Assembly (NCBI GenBank): GCA_947567595.1
Contig: CANOMQ010000010.1
Location: 1-64,000 of the forward strand
From: an uncultured Lachnospiraceae bacterium
GTDB lineage: Bacteria; Bacillota; Clostridia; Lachnospirales; Lachnospiraceae
Direction: 5' to 3'
Length of the DNA stretch: 64,000 bases
The notes under the pieces were generated by a model that was not told where the DNA came from, did not search any database, and saw only the letters and a program-made list of their open reading frames with translations. The position numbers and the translations under genes were made by a program. Numbering within the stretch: the stretch's first letter is position 1; every line of letters begins with the position of its first letter. This document shows, piece by piece, positions 34,101 through 42,162 of the stretch.

Positions 34101-35781
34101 TTCTGATGAAGAAACAGGGGATGTAGCGGATTTTGAATCCATTCTTGATTTGTGTTCTGCTGTTTTGCCGCAATTAAGGCTAAAATGGCATTATCGGAGT
34201 CGCTTTGAGCAGTTGATTACATTTTCTAACAAGAATTTTTATGACAATGCACTGATTACGTTTCCGTCCGCGAAAGCGGATAAAAGGTGGCAAGGAGTTG
34301 ACTATTATTATGCAGATGGCATATATGACCGAAAAGCGCATAATAACAGGAAGGAAGCGGAATTTATTGTAGATTTGATTTACAAAAATATAGAGTTATA
34401 TCCGAACAGAAGTTTAGGAGTCGTGGCATTTAGTATCTCACAACAGGATCTGATTGAACGGCTGCTTGCAAAGAGAAGGGCGGCTGATTCGTCAAAAGAA
34501 TATTTCTTTCGGAAAGATGCCGCAGAGCCTTTTTTTGTAAAAAATTTGGAAACCGTACAGGGAGATGAACGCGATACAATTATTTTCAGTGTTGCCTATG
34601 CAAAGGATTCTACAGGCAGATTGTTGCATAACTTTGGACCGTTGAACAGAGTCGGCGGTGAGCGCAGATTAAATGTTGCAGTTACAAGGGCAAAGATGAA
34701 TGTACAATTGGTTTCCTCCATGCATCACACGGATATTGACTTGAAGAGAACGCAATCCGAGGGTGTAAAGCTGTTAAAGGAATATTTGGATTATGCCGAA
34801 AATGGGAGTATCGCGCTTGAGCGTGCTTTGACAGTTAATCCGTTTGAACAGTTTGATTCGGAGTTTGAGATGGAAGTGTGTGATTTCTTAAAGGAAAAAG
34901 GGTTTTCCGTAGATACACAGGTAGGATGTTCTGGTTTTAGAATTGATTTGGGTTTAAAGAGGCCGGAATCGTCAGATTATGTTCTTGCAATTGAATGTGA
35001 TGGGGCAACATATCATTCATCAAAGAACGCCCGGGACAGAGATCGCCTCAGACAGCAGGTATTGGAGGGAATGGGGTGGAAATTTTACCGCATTTGGTCT
35101 ACAGACTGGTTTAAAAATAATACCGTAGAAAAAGAACGCCTTTTAAAAGCTGCTTCAGAGGCGATACGATATTCTGAAATAATGTCGGCTGATACAGCCC
35201 ATAAGAATACTGCGATTTTGGAAGATGAAGCGGAGCTGTTTGAGGAAATCGTTGTGGAGAAGCCTTTTTCGTTTCCGGTTTATCAAGAAGCGGATATTTA
35301 TGAGATAACGACTTTTATTCATAATTTTCAGTCGGTTGTTTCTGAAATTTTAAAAATAGAAGCGCCGTTAAGCGAAGAATGGCTGCTAAAAAGAATTTCA
35401 TGGATGTTTGGCAGGGAGAAAGTGACCAGTGTTGTTCAGCGTGAATATGAAACAAGAATGTATGGTTGTTCAAGAAATGGAATTATTCGCAGGAATGGAT
35501 TTTTGTATCGTCAGGATCAGGACGATTATGTATTGAGGGTTCCGGGAATGGGGGAGAAAAGAGATATTAAATATATTGCAAGGGAGGAGCTGGCAGCAGG
35601 ATTATTAACGATTGTGGAACAAAATATAACAGCGGATAAAGATGGGATGTATCGGTATCTCACAAATGAGCTTGGATTTTCCCGAGTTGGCGAGGCAATT
35701 TATTATCGCTTGGAAGATGCTTTGGATTTATTGGATTCATTTGTAGATATACAGGATAATATGGTTTCTTTAAAAAAGTAA
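31135..35781 (+). CDS. DUF4011-SF1 helicase-Vsr-like nuclease protein (1548 aa)
   Basis: ATG at 31135, with CGGAGG 13 bases upstream. N-terminal DUF4011 (residues 5-270, LLDTGKRNNLVNFKDTKAS and LLYNGNTNPLHVLKNIEKKA). SF1 helicase motor: Walker A GPPGTGKS near 319, a long helical insertion, DEAS Walker B at 946, GDSKQMPPS, YRSR, then GDERD and VAVTRAK. Residues about 1245-1345 are a Vsr/MTES_1575-type nuclease (FRIDLGL, ECDGATYH near 1287, GWKFYRIWS). The C-terminal 150 residues resemble DUF3320. This architecture matches the anti-phage class called Hhe in published defence surveys, as I recall. It follows the AlbA_2 gene and ends at a strong terminator. Confidence 0.85.
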   Translation: MDTKKLEMWAKLLLDTGKRNNLVNFKDTKASTVEVVLPEISSVFQKLENETTFEVYDPKLTEEEDEDYNNKISEENEGEQEEALKRMKREEYINRYASRIRKSNQLLLYNGNTNPLHVLKNIEKKARAHIEETGVGVVYMAFGFVHWKETDDSKYTYKAPILLAPIILKNESSVSSWEIKMTTDDMVVNPTFRFKLESEQGITLPEYDEEGLSVYVEKVREFVSKLGWTVTTECKIGIFSFLKMNMYQDIKENLEMIKNNNNVRMLLGESFERQTVSIERGEHHLENPLIELHNVVDADSSQIEAVEMAKSGVSFVLQGPPGTGKSQTITNIIAECLYDGKKVLFVSEKQAALNIVYERLKQAGLDEFCLELHSHKANKKDVISELCHTLRTSKTAVSKSAVQEIETKKKKQKELDEYEAELHRPREVIHKTLYQLYDAYAVCRTAPKLKYMIRDIGHKGEEYLKDTMDLLRQYIDFVPSIGYQYKGNPWYGYINQDTSYQNKEHVRDALIQVLGALEEFESLQYELQKAYEINCNSLSQAVLWERFFALAAESTVLTPAFLERKECCRLLEELQALGNLAESINTIRLALDAEYDEGIYQINGEEYYKKLTRQFTNIFTRIFNGEYRQIVNNVRLCNKKGKKEKYSALTALMEKLADFQTKSMQFAENENSIKPSMGSGYAGVASDWSTMIGEVQKLKELFEEGIEFGGLALRSENDFEKSKSIFYNISKGLAAFLEKMSLYGKCLLPCFDKDIFDLEQEIFPKVKMKLQWCLDSFDRIDNWCNFNQLLGKLKKKEVLAFIDMTIDHNIAADDIIVVYQRNFYYQWIDYILHLTPSMASFNRILHDKTVDDFKKEDETQFAISKAQIRSELSSHKPTLDLIASGSAVSVLLREGEKKRKQKSIRTLLEETGELVQVLKPCFLMSPLSVSTFLSADAVCFDVIVFDEASQIFPQDAVGAIYRGKQMIIVGDSKQMPPSNFFNASADVDDSDEETGDVADFESILDLCSAVLPQLRLKWHYRSRFEQLITFSNKNFYDNALITFPSAKADKRWQGVDYYYADGIYDRKAHNNRKEAEFIVDLIYKNIELYPNRSLGVVAFSISQQDLIERLLAKRRAADSSKEYFFRKDAAEPFFVKNLETVQGDERDTIIFSVAYAKDSTGRLLHNFGPLNRVGGERRLNVAVTRAKMNVQLVSSMHHTDIDLKRTQSEGVKLLKEYLDYAENGSIALERALTVNPFEQFDSEFEMEVCDFLKEKGFSVDTQVGCSGFRIDLGLKRPESSDYVLAIECDGATYHSSKNARDRDRLRQQVLEGMGWKFYRIWSTDWFKNNTVEKERLLKAASEAIRYSEIMSADTAHKNTAILEDEAELFEEIVVEKPFSFPVYQEADIYEITTFIHNFQSVVSEILKIEAPLSEEWLLKRISWMFGREKVTSVVQREYETRMYGCSRNGIIRRNGFLYRQDQDDYVLRVPGMGEKRDIKYIAREELAAGLLTIVEQNITADKDGMYRYLTNELGFSRVGEAIYYRLEDALDLLDSFVDIQDNMVSLKK

Positions 35782-35797
35782 AAAACAATATCAGATA

Positions 35798-35845
35798 AAA
35801 TAGCAATAGACACTGGGAAAACCGGCTGCATTGCTATTTTATTTG
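35798..35845 (+). terminator. rho-independent terminator
   Basis: AAATAGCAAT (35798-35807) pairs perfectly with ATTGCTATTT (35830-35839), followed by a T-rich stretch. It ends the helicase gene. Confidence 0.8.
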
Positions 35846-35982
35846 TTTCCCCCAAAATATTTCCAAAACAGAAAAATGTGGTGAAAATTGCCGTAAGGAA
35901 AAGACAAAAACGCATTGCCATTGCGTGTACATATTGGTATAATGAACAGAAGAAACAAGGGAGGGTGGAAAGGAAAAAGCTT

Positions 35983-37785
35983 ATGGCAAAACGACAAAAC
36001 CATCAATTCAATCAGAGAAAAGCTTTTATCATATTACTGCTGATAGCCGTGCCTGTGCTTTGCGTGACGGGCATTTATTTATACGGTCTCAATCGCTATC
36101 AGACCTGTTTTCTAAACGGGACGGTCATCGACCAAATCGACGTATCCGGCATGACGATTTCGCAGCTTGCGCAACGGATTGAGGGCTATGTCCTCAAGGT
36201 GGAGCAGCGCAAGGCGGACGGTACGGTTTTGGTGGAGGAGATATCGGGCTCGGAAATCGGACTTTCGTATGCCTCGATGGAGCCGTTCGAGCAGATTTTG
36301 GCAGATCAGAACAGTCTTTTATGGTTTGTCCGGCAGGAGAATGAGCAGGACACGGGAAATGCGGTCACGTTTGATGAGAACGCACTGAAAACAGAAATGG
36401 AGCGTTTAAGCGGTTTTCGCAAGGATTTTATTGTGGAGCCCGAGGACGCATTCTTATCGGAATATACGCCGTCGGTGGGATTTGAAATCGTGCCGGAGAC
36501 GGCGGGAAACCGTCTGAATAAGGAAAAGACGTTTGACACAATTCGCACGGCGGTTGCGGAATTGCAGGATTATGTAAACTTAAGCGACGCAGGGTGTTAT
36601 GAGACTGCAAAGATTACCTCGGACAATCCGGCGCTGCAGGCTTCGTATGAAAAGTTGAAGAAATACACAGACATTACCATCACGTATACCTTCGGGGACG
36701 AACAGGAAATACTGGACGGCGACACGATTGTCACATGGATTGACACGGACGGGGCGGATATTACGCTGGACGAAACAAAGGTGGCGGACTATGTGGAGTA
36801 TCTGCGGAAAAATTATAATACGATTTTTAAAACGCGCACGTTTCAGACCAGTTATGACATTGACGTCACAATTGATAAGGGCGATTACGGCTGGTGGATG
36901 AATACGCAGCAGGAGGCGGTGGAGCTTGCCCAAATGATTCAAAACGGCGAAAGCGGGGAGCGTGAGCCTGCTTATTATCAGACGGCAGCAGTGCACGGGA
37001 TACCCGATTACGGCGATACATATGTGGAAATTAATCTGACGGCGCAGCATTTGCTGTTGTATGTGGAAGGCGAGCTGATTTTGGAGTCCGACTTTGTATC
37101 CGGCAATTCGGCGCGGGGCTTTGACACGCCTGCGGGGATTTACGGGATTACCTATAAGGAGCGTAACGCGACACTGGCGGGACAAGGGTATCGAACACCT
37201 GTTTCATACTGGATGCCGTTTAACAATAACATTGGTATGCATGACGCCGGGTGGCGCAAGTCGTTTGGCGGGAACATTTATAAGACGAACGGCTCGCACG
37301 GGTGCATTAACCTGCCTTATGCGGTGGCGGAGGAAATTTATGGATATATTGAAAAAGGCACGCCTGTCATCTGCTATTATCTGCCCGGAACGGAGCCGGT
37401 GAAGAAAGAGGAGGAGACAACGCCTGCCGACCCCGCGGAAGAGGCGATTTTTGCGGAACCGGGGCAGGAGGCGCAGGATCCGGCAATAGTGGTGCCTAAT
37501 CCAAATCCACAGGATCCGACGCTGGTGTTACCCAACCCCAATCCGCAGGATCCGACGACAGTGGTGCCTAACCCCAATCCACAGGATCCAACGATGGTGT
37601 TACCAACGCCCAATCCACAGGATCCGACGACAGTAGTGCCTAATCCAAATCCGCAGGATCCAACGACAGTGGTGCCTAATCCCAATCCACAGGATCCAAC
37701 GACTGTCGTGCCCAACCCGCAGCCGCAGGATCCAACGATTACAGTACCTAATCCCAACCCGCAGGAGCAGGCAGCGGGACAATAA
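35983..37785 (+). CDS. L,D-transpeptidase with Pro-rich repeat tail (600 aa)
   Basis: ATG at 35983 with AAAGGAAAAAG; an in-frame upstream start region (35878) lacks a good site. One N-terminal membrane anchor (AFIILLLIAVPVLCVTGIYLYG). Residues 40-330 are repeated PG_binding_4-type domains (IDVSGMTISQLAQRI). The YkuD catalytic domain (about 345-460) has HDAGWR and S438-H-G-C441-I-N with the Cys nucleophile. The tail carries eight or so 12-residue PNPNPQDPTTVV repeats. It would make 3-3 peptide cross-links outside the membrane, which lower dependence on beta-lactam-sensitive enzymes. Confidence 0.9.
   Translation: MAKRQNHQFNQRKAFIILLLIAVPVLCVTGIYLYGLNRYQTCFLNGTVIDQIDVSGMTISQLAQRIEGYVLKVEQRKADGTVLVEEISGSEIGLSYASMEPFEQILADQNSLLWFVRQENEQDTGNAVTFDENALKTEMERLSGFRKDFIVEPEDAFLSEYTPSVGFEIVPETAGNRLNKEKTFDTIRTAVAELQDYVNLSDAGCYETAKITSDNPALQASYEKLKKYTDITITYTFGDEQEILDGDTIVTWIDTDGADITLDETKVADYVEYLRKNYNTIFKTRTFQTSYDIDVTIDKGDYGWWMNTQQEAVELAQMIQNGESGEREPAYYQTAAVHGIPDYGDTYVEINLTAQHLLLYVEGELILESDFVSGNSARGFDTPAGIYGITYKERNATLAGQGYRTPVSYWMPFNNNIGMHDAGWRKSFGGNIYKTNGSHGCINLPYAVAEEIYGYIEKGTPVICYYLPGTEPVKKEEETTPADPAEEAIFAEPGQEAQDPAIVVPNPNPQDPTLVLPNPNPQDPTTVVPNPNPQDPTMVLPTPNPQDPTTVVPNPNPQDPTTVVPNPNPQDPTTVVPNPQPQDPTITVPNPNPQEQAAGQ
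37489..37770 (+). repeat. 36-bp tandem repeats coding for PNPNPQDPTTVV
   Basis: About eight units of roughly 36 bp with BamHI-like GGATCC at each QDP step. The DNA identity is high, so copy number probably varies between strains. The opposite strand is open throughout but has no start signals. Confidence 0.85.
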
Positions 37786-37811
37786 ACACCGGAAAAAGGA
37801 GAAGAAGGAAC

Positions 37812-38606
37812 ATGACAGACAATCGAACCGAGGAGCAGTTATTGGAGGAGCTCGTCCGCGTGGTGCGCGCGTGCGGAGCGATTATTTTAAATGCTGACAG
37901 AACGAAATCCGGCATAGACGAGAAGGCAGGACACGCGAACTTTGTTACCACGTATGATAAAAAAGTGCAGTCCGAATTGCAGGAAAAGCTTTTGGCAGTT
38001 TTGCCGGAGGCGGTGTTTGTAGGTGAGGAGGAGGACGTTCATGCGTCCGTGCAAAACGGCTATGCCTTTATCGTCGACCCGATAGACGGAACGACCAACT
38101 TCATCAAGGATTATCACGCAAGCGCAATATCCGTCGCGCTGATTAAGGACGCAGAGCGGTATATGGGCGTGGTGTACAATCCTTATCTTGACGAGGTTTT
38201 TACGGCAATTCGGGGAAAAGGCGCGTATTTAAACGGCAAGCCCATTCAGGTATCGAAACAGCCGCTTGCGAACGGGATTGTGATTTTCGGCACGGCTACC
38301 TATTATGAGGAGTTTGCGAAAGCGACCTTTGACATGGCATATGATTATTACTGCAAAGCCCTCGACGTGCGGCGTAGCGGCTCCGCGGCACTTGATTTGT
38401 GCAACATCGCGGCGGGACGTGCAGAGCTGTTTTTTGAGCTGCGGCTATGCCCGTGGGATTACGCGGCAGGCTCTTTGATTGTGGAAGAAGCGGGCGGTGT
38501 GGTGACGACAACGGACGGCGGGGCGTTGCCGTTCAACGAAGGCTGTGGTGTGTTTGCGACAAATGCGGTGTGTGCGGCTGATGTGATGTACAAGGTGCAG
38601 TCATAA
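37812..38606 (+). CDS. inositol monophosphatase family protein (264 aa)
   Basis: ATG at 37812 with AAAAGGAGAAGAAGG upstream, 26 bases after the transpeptidase. The metal-binding signatures are clear: GEEEDVH near 70, DPIDGTTNF near 91-99 and the C-terminal WDYAAGSLIVEEAGG. It would dephosphorylate inositol-phosphate or related sugar or nucleotide phosphates (SuhB/CysQ-like). The context, followed by a sugar-type oxidoreductase, hints at inositol or sugar metabolism, but the substrate is open. Confidence 0.88.
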   Translation: MTDNRTEEQLLEELVRVVRACGAIILNADRTKSGIDEKAGHANFVTTYDKKVQSELQEKLLAVLPEAVFVGEEEDVHASVQNGYAFIVDPIDGTTNFIKDYHASAISVALIKDAERYMGVVYNPYLDEVFTAIRGKGAYLNGKPIQVSKQPLANGIVIFGTATYYEEFAKATFDMAYDYYCKALDVRRSGSAALDLCNIAAGRAELFFELRLCPWDYAAGSLIVEEAGGVVTTTDGGALPFNEGCGVFATNAVCAADVMYKVQS

Positions 38607-38646
38607 GGTACAGGAATGGAATGCTTGAAACGGAGGATTTGAGGAC

Positions 38647-39792
38647 ATGGTAAGGACGGCAGTAATCGGAGTCGGAAATATGGGAAGCCAGTATGCGCAG
38701 CTTATTCAGGACGGTAAGATAAAGGGCATGGAGCTTGCCGCAATCACAAGGGTGCGCGGGGCATACAGGGAAAAGCTGCTCCCGTCCATTGAAGCAGGGC
38801 TTTTGGTGTACGACACGGCGGATTTGCTTTTTGAGGCGGTGGAACAGGGGGAACTTGCGCTGGACGCGGTAATCATTGCAACACCGCATTATGCGCATAT
38901 GGAGTCAGCTGTCAGGGCATTTCAAAACGGGCTGCATGTGCTGTGCGACAAGCCGTCGGGCGTTTACAGCAGGCAGGCACGGCTGATGGAGGAAGCGGCG
39001 CAGGAAACGGGGAAGGTGTTTGGCATGATTTTCCATCAGCGGACGTTTCCTATTCATAAAAAGCTGTATGAGCTGGTAAACAGCGGCGTGTATGGCGCGT
39101 TAAAGCGTGTGAACTGGGTGGTGACGGACTGGTACAGACCAGAGCAGTATTATTCGTCAAGCGCATGGCACGCGACATGGGAAACGGACGGCGGCGGGGT
39201 ATTGCTCAACCAATGCCCGCACAATCTGGATATTTTGCAATGGATTTGCGGTATGCCCAAGTACGTTCAGGGCTTTTGCAAGGAAGGGCATTTTCATGAC
39301 ATTGAGGTAGAGGACGACGTGACGGCATATTTTGAGTGGGAAAACGGCGCGACGGGCACGTTGATTACGTCCACGGGCGATGCGCCGGGGATAAACCGTT
39401 TAGAGATTTCCTTGGAGGAGGCGCTGCTGGTCTGCGAAAACGGAATAATCAAAATCGGGACGCTGGCGGAGGAGCTTGGGACGACGGAGGCGCAGTACCG
39501 GAAGCAGTCTACGGATTATTTCCGCAAGATAAACGGTACGTGGACGCAGCATGTTCCCGAGAAAGAAGAAACGCCGTATGAGAAGGTTTTGCAGAGCTTT
39601 GCGGACGCGTGCATGGGAACGGGAGACTGTATTGTGTCCGGAATGGAGGGACGGAAAAGCTTGGTGATTTCCAATGCGGTGTATTTGTCGTCGTGGGAAA
39701 AAAGAATGGTTGCCATTCCGCAGGCGGGGACACAGGAGGAACTGGTGTTTGAACAGTTGTTCGAAAAATGGCTGAGCAAAAAAAGGCGTTGA
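38647..39792 (+). CDS. Gfo/Idh/MocA family oxidoreductase (381 aa)
   Basis: ATG at 38647 with ACGGAGGATTTG. N-terminal Rossmann fold (RTAVIGVGNMGSQYAQL), the CDKPSG motif with the catalytic Lys near 100, and the C-terminal beta-sheet dimer domain (WHATWETDGGGVLLNQCPHNLDIL with the His base). It would oxidise or reduce a sugar or cyclitol using NAD(P). It is in one unit with the phosphatase gene. Substrate unknown. Confidence 0.87.
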   Translation: MVRTAVIGVGNMGSQYAQLIQDGKIKGMELAAITRVRGAYREKLLPSIEAGLLVYDTADLLFEAVEQGELALDAVIIATPHYAHMESAVRAFQNGLHVLCDKPSGVYSRQARLMEEAAQETGKVFGMIFHQRTFPIHKKLYELVNSGVYGALKRVNWVVTDWYRPEQYYSSSAWHATWETDGGGVLLNQCPHNLDILQWICGMPKYVQGFCKEGHFHDIEVEDDVTAYFEWENGATGTLITSTGDAPGINRLEISLEEALLVCENGIIKIGTLAEELGTTEAQYRKQSTDYFRKINGTWTQHVPEKEETPYEKVLQSFADACMGTGDCIVSGMEGRKSLVISNAVYLSSWEKRMVAIPQAGTQEELVFEQLFEKWLSKKRR

Positions 39793-39942
39793 ATGCCAGC
39801 CGTTGCATGGAGCTGTGAATACTTTGAATGCTTTGGCGGCGCGCTCACGGAGTCGGCGGGGCATGTTTATGGGCAGATTGCTGTGGTTCTGCCCAAACAT
39901 ACCTGTCATGGCAGGAAGGTCTTTGCGCAGTTGTGGGTGTTT

Positions 39943-40395
39943 CTATGCGTTTTTCCCGTTCCATACCTGTGCCAAAATATCCTTGAGTACCAAAAAAGCA
40001 TTCTCCTCATCATAACCATACTCTGCTTTCAAGGTGTCAAGCAACTCCTGCAATTTTGCGGCATAGGTGTCAACTTGGACTTCCTGCTGGTACGTCGCCA
40101 AAATCGGATATTTTTTGCTCCACACCTTTGTCCAGTCAATTTCCTTCTGCTTTTCTTCACTCACCGCGTCAATCGCGCGCTCAATTTCCTGCAATTCAAG
40201 GTCAAAATCCACCAGCTCATCTAGCGTCAGATGGTACAACGCCGACAGCCGTTTCGACTGGCAGATGTCGGGAATCGTTTCGTCAAGCTCCCACTTTGAA
40301 ATGGTCTGCCTGCTCACCCCCAACTGCTCCGCAACCGCCTCCTGCGACAGCCCGCTCTTCTTGCGCGCATGATAAAGACTGTTTCCTAAAGTCAT
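39943..40395 (-). CDS. XRE-family transcriptional regulator (150 aa)
   Basis: ATG at 40395 with AAAGGAAG upstream on the minus strand; earlier in-frame codons have no site. Residues 5-60 are a helix-turn-helix of the Cro/C1 type (LSQEAVAEQLGVSRQTISKWE). The C-terminal part is helical (DLELQEIERAIDAVSEEKQ) and may dimerise. It is divergent from the M24 peptidase-vanRS unit and may control it or itself; the 150 bases beyond its end (39793-39942) hold nothing recognised. Confidence 0.85.
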   Translation of the reverse strand: MTLGNSLYHARKKSGLSQEAVAEQLGVSRQTISKWELDETIPDICQSKRLSALYHLTLDELVDFDLELQEIERAIDAVSEEKQKEIDWTKVWSKKYPILATYQQEVQVDTYAAKLQELLDTLKAEYGYDEENAFLVLKDILAQVWNGKNA

Positions 40396-40643
40396 AAATT
40401 TCTTCCTTTCTGTAAAACTTGTAGGATTTGTAAAAAGCCAAAAAGCTGTAAAATCCCAAATTTGGTAACTGATAAAACCAGTATATAGAAAAGAACGGCA
40501 AAAATCCACCGCGTATCCATTCCAGTTTTGCCCGTTTTTTTAACAGTATTATTTATTTTCGCGAGCAACGAGCCAAGTGGTTGCTTGAAGACATTTGACT
40601 TTGGTTTTCGTATTTTGTTCAAAAAGGGAAATATGATTTATAT

Positions 40644-40672
40644 TTGCCGTTTTCGGCGGACGGGGTTATAAT
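40644..40672 (+). promoter_or_regulatory. sigma-A promoter of the M24 peptidase-vanRS unit
   Basis: TTGCCG (40644-40649) and TATAAT (40667-40672) with a 17-bp spacer. No VanR-box-like repeat was seen here, so expression of vanRS is probably not strongly autoregulated. It is the main signal in the gene-free stretch 40396-40734. Confidence 0.7.
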
Positions 40673-40734
40673 ATCATTGTCGCAACCCCGCATAACCAAT
40701 CACCCCGCACATTTGCGAGAAAAGGAGCATTTTT

Positions 40735-41424
40735 ATGGATTACAAAACCGTTCAAGAAATTGCAAAACAGACAATGCATGACATACGGCAGGTCATCAAG
40801 CCCGGTATGCGCCTGACACAAGTCCGGCAGCTATGCGAGGAGAAAATGCTTGCGCTTGGCGCGGACTCCTTTTGGTATTGGGATGTAGGGGCGTTCTGCT
40901 TTGCGGGGGAGGATACGACCGTTTCCGTCTCGGGAAAGAACTATCAGACGTCCGACAGGCGCATACAGGAAAACGACATCATCACCATCGATTTAAGCCC
41001 GCAGTGCGGACAGATATGGGGCGATTATGCAAGGACAATTATCCTCGAAAACGGACAGGTAACAGACGAAATTTCCACCATCAAAAACGCCGAATGGAAA
41101 GCGGGACTTCAAATGGAAGACCTGCTGCACGCAGAGCTTAGACGCTTTGTAACGCCTGATACAAGCTTTGAGGAGCTGTATTTTCACATCAACGAAATGA
41201 TACGCCAAAACGGGTTTGAAAACCTTGACTTTATGGGCAATCTGGGACATTCCATCGTGCAGAGAAAAGAGGACAGGATTTACATTGAAAAGGGCAACAC
41301 GGCAAAGCTTTCAGCGGTTTCGCTTTTCACCTTCGAGCCGCATATATGCAGAAACGGCGGGAAGTACGGCTACAAGAAGGAAAACATTTATTATTGGGAA
41401 GATGGCACATTATGCGAATTATAA
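40735..41424 (+). CDS. M24-family metallopeptidase (229 aa)
   Basis: ATG at 40735 follows AAAAGGAGC. The pita-bread fold ligands are visible: ITIDLSP and WGDYART (two Asp), LGHSIV (His), TFEPH (Glu) and the final KKENIYYWED (Glu). It is shorter than methionine aminopeptidase and more like Xaa-Pro dipeptidase-type proteins without the N-terminal domain. The two-component genes follow after 36 bases, probably in the same transcript. Substrate unknown. Confidence 0.82.
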   Translation: MDYKTVQEIAKQTMHDIRQVIKPGMRLTQVRQLCEEKMLALGADSFWYWDVGAFCFAGEDTTVSVSGKNYQTSDRRIQENDIITIDLSPQCGQIWGDYARTIILENGQVTDEISTIKNAEWKAGLQMEDLLHAELRRFVTPDTSFEELYFHINEMIRQNGFENLDFMGNLGHSIVQRKEDRIYIEKGNTAKLSAVSLFTFEPHICRNGGKYGYKKENIYYWEDGTLCEL

Positions 41425-41460
41425 GAACACTGCAGACAGGAGAAAGGCACGGTTATTGAT

Positions 41461-42162
41461 ATGAACGAACACATTTTAATCGTAGAGGACGAAACGGAAA
41501 TCGCCGATTTACTGGGGGTTTACCTGAAAAATGACGGCTACACCGTGTATACTGCATACAACAGCGCGGACGCGCTGCGGTGTATCAAAGAGACGCATTT
41601 GGACTTGGCAATTTTGGACGTAATGCTGCCCGACGGCAACGGCTTTAAGATTTGTAAAAAAATCCGGGAAGCCTATTATTATCCCGTTATCATGCTCACG
41701 GCTAAGGGCGGGGACGGGGATAAAATCATGGGTCTTACGATTGGCGCGGACGATTACATCACCAAGCCCTTCAACCCGTTAGAGGTGGTTGCGCGGGTGA
41801 AAACGCAGCTACGCCGTTACACGCGCTACAATCCGATGGACGGGAACAGGCAGGAGACGGCAAACGAGCATGACATTCGGGGGCTGGTCATCAACAAGGA
41901 CACGCATAAGTGCTTTTTGTATGAAAAGGAATTGCAGTTGACGCCGATAGAGTTTGCGATTTTGTGGTATCTATGCGAACATCAGGGCGTGGTTGTTTCC
42001 GCGGAGGAGTTGTTTGAGAACGTGTGGGGCGAGCAGTATTTGGACAACAACAACACCGTGATGGCGCACATCGGACGCCTGCGCGAAAAGCTGCACGAGA
42101 CGGCGCGGAAACCGAAATTTATCAAAAATGTATGGGGAGTGGGGTATACCATTGAAGCATAA
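41461..42162 (+). CDS. vanR: VanR-like response regulator, OmpR family (233 aa)
   Basis: ATG at 41461 with ACAGGAGAAAGG upstream. Receiver domain with D53 (LAILDVMLPD) and K-P at KPFNPLE, then a winged-helix domain (LVINKDTHKCFL...NVWGVGYTIE). The segments IGADDYITKPF, LTPIEFAIL and KFIKNVWGVGY are close to VanR of glycopeptide resistance operons. It would activate the VanG-type ligase gene downstream through the boxes at 44257. The stop overlaps the kinase start. Confidence 0.88.
   Translation: MNEHILIVEDETEIADLLGVYLKNDGYTVYTAYNSADALRCIKETHLDLAILDVMLPDGNGFKICKKIREAYYYPVIMLTAKGGDGDKIMGLTIGADDYITKPFNPLEVVARVKTQLRRYTRYNPMDGNRQETANEHDIRGLVINKDTHKCFLYEKELQLTPIEFAILWYLCEHQGVVVSAEELFENVWGEQYLDNNNTVMAHIGRLREKLHETARKPKFIKNVWGVGYTIEA

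Noticed and set aside
37377..37757. Gly/Ser-rich minus-strand ORF over the transpeptidase tail
   Set aside because: It is only the complement of the 36-bp repeats, which keeps the frame open.
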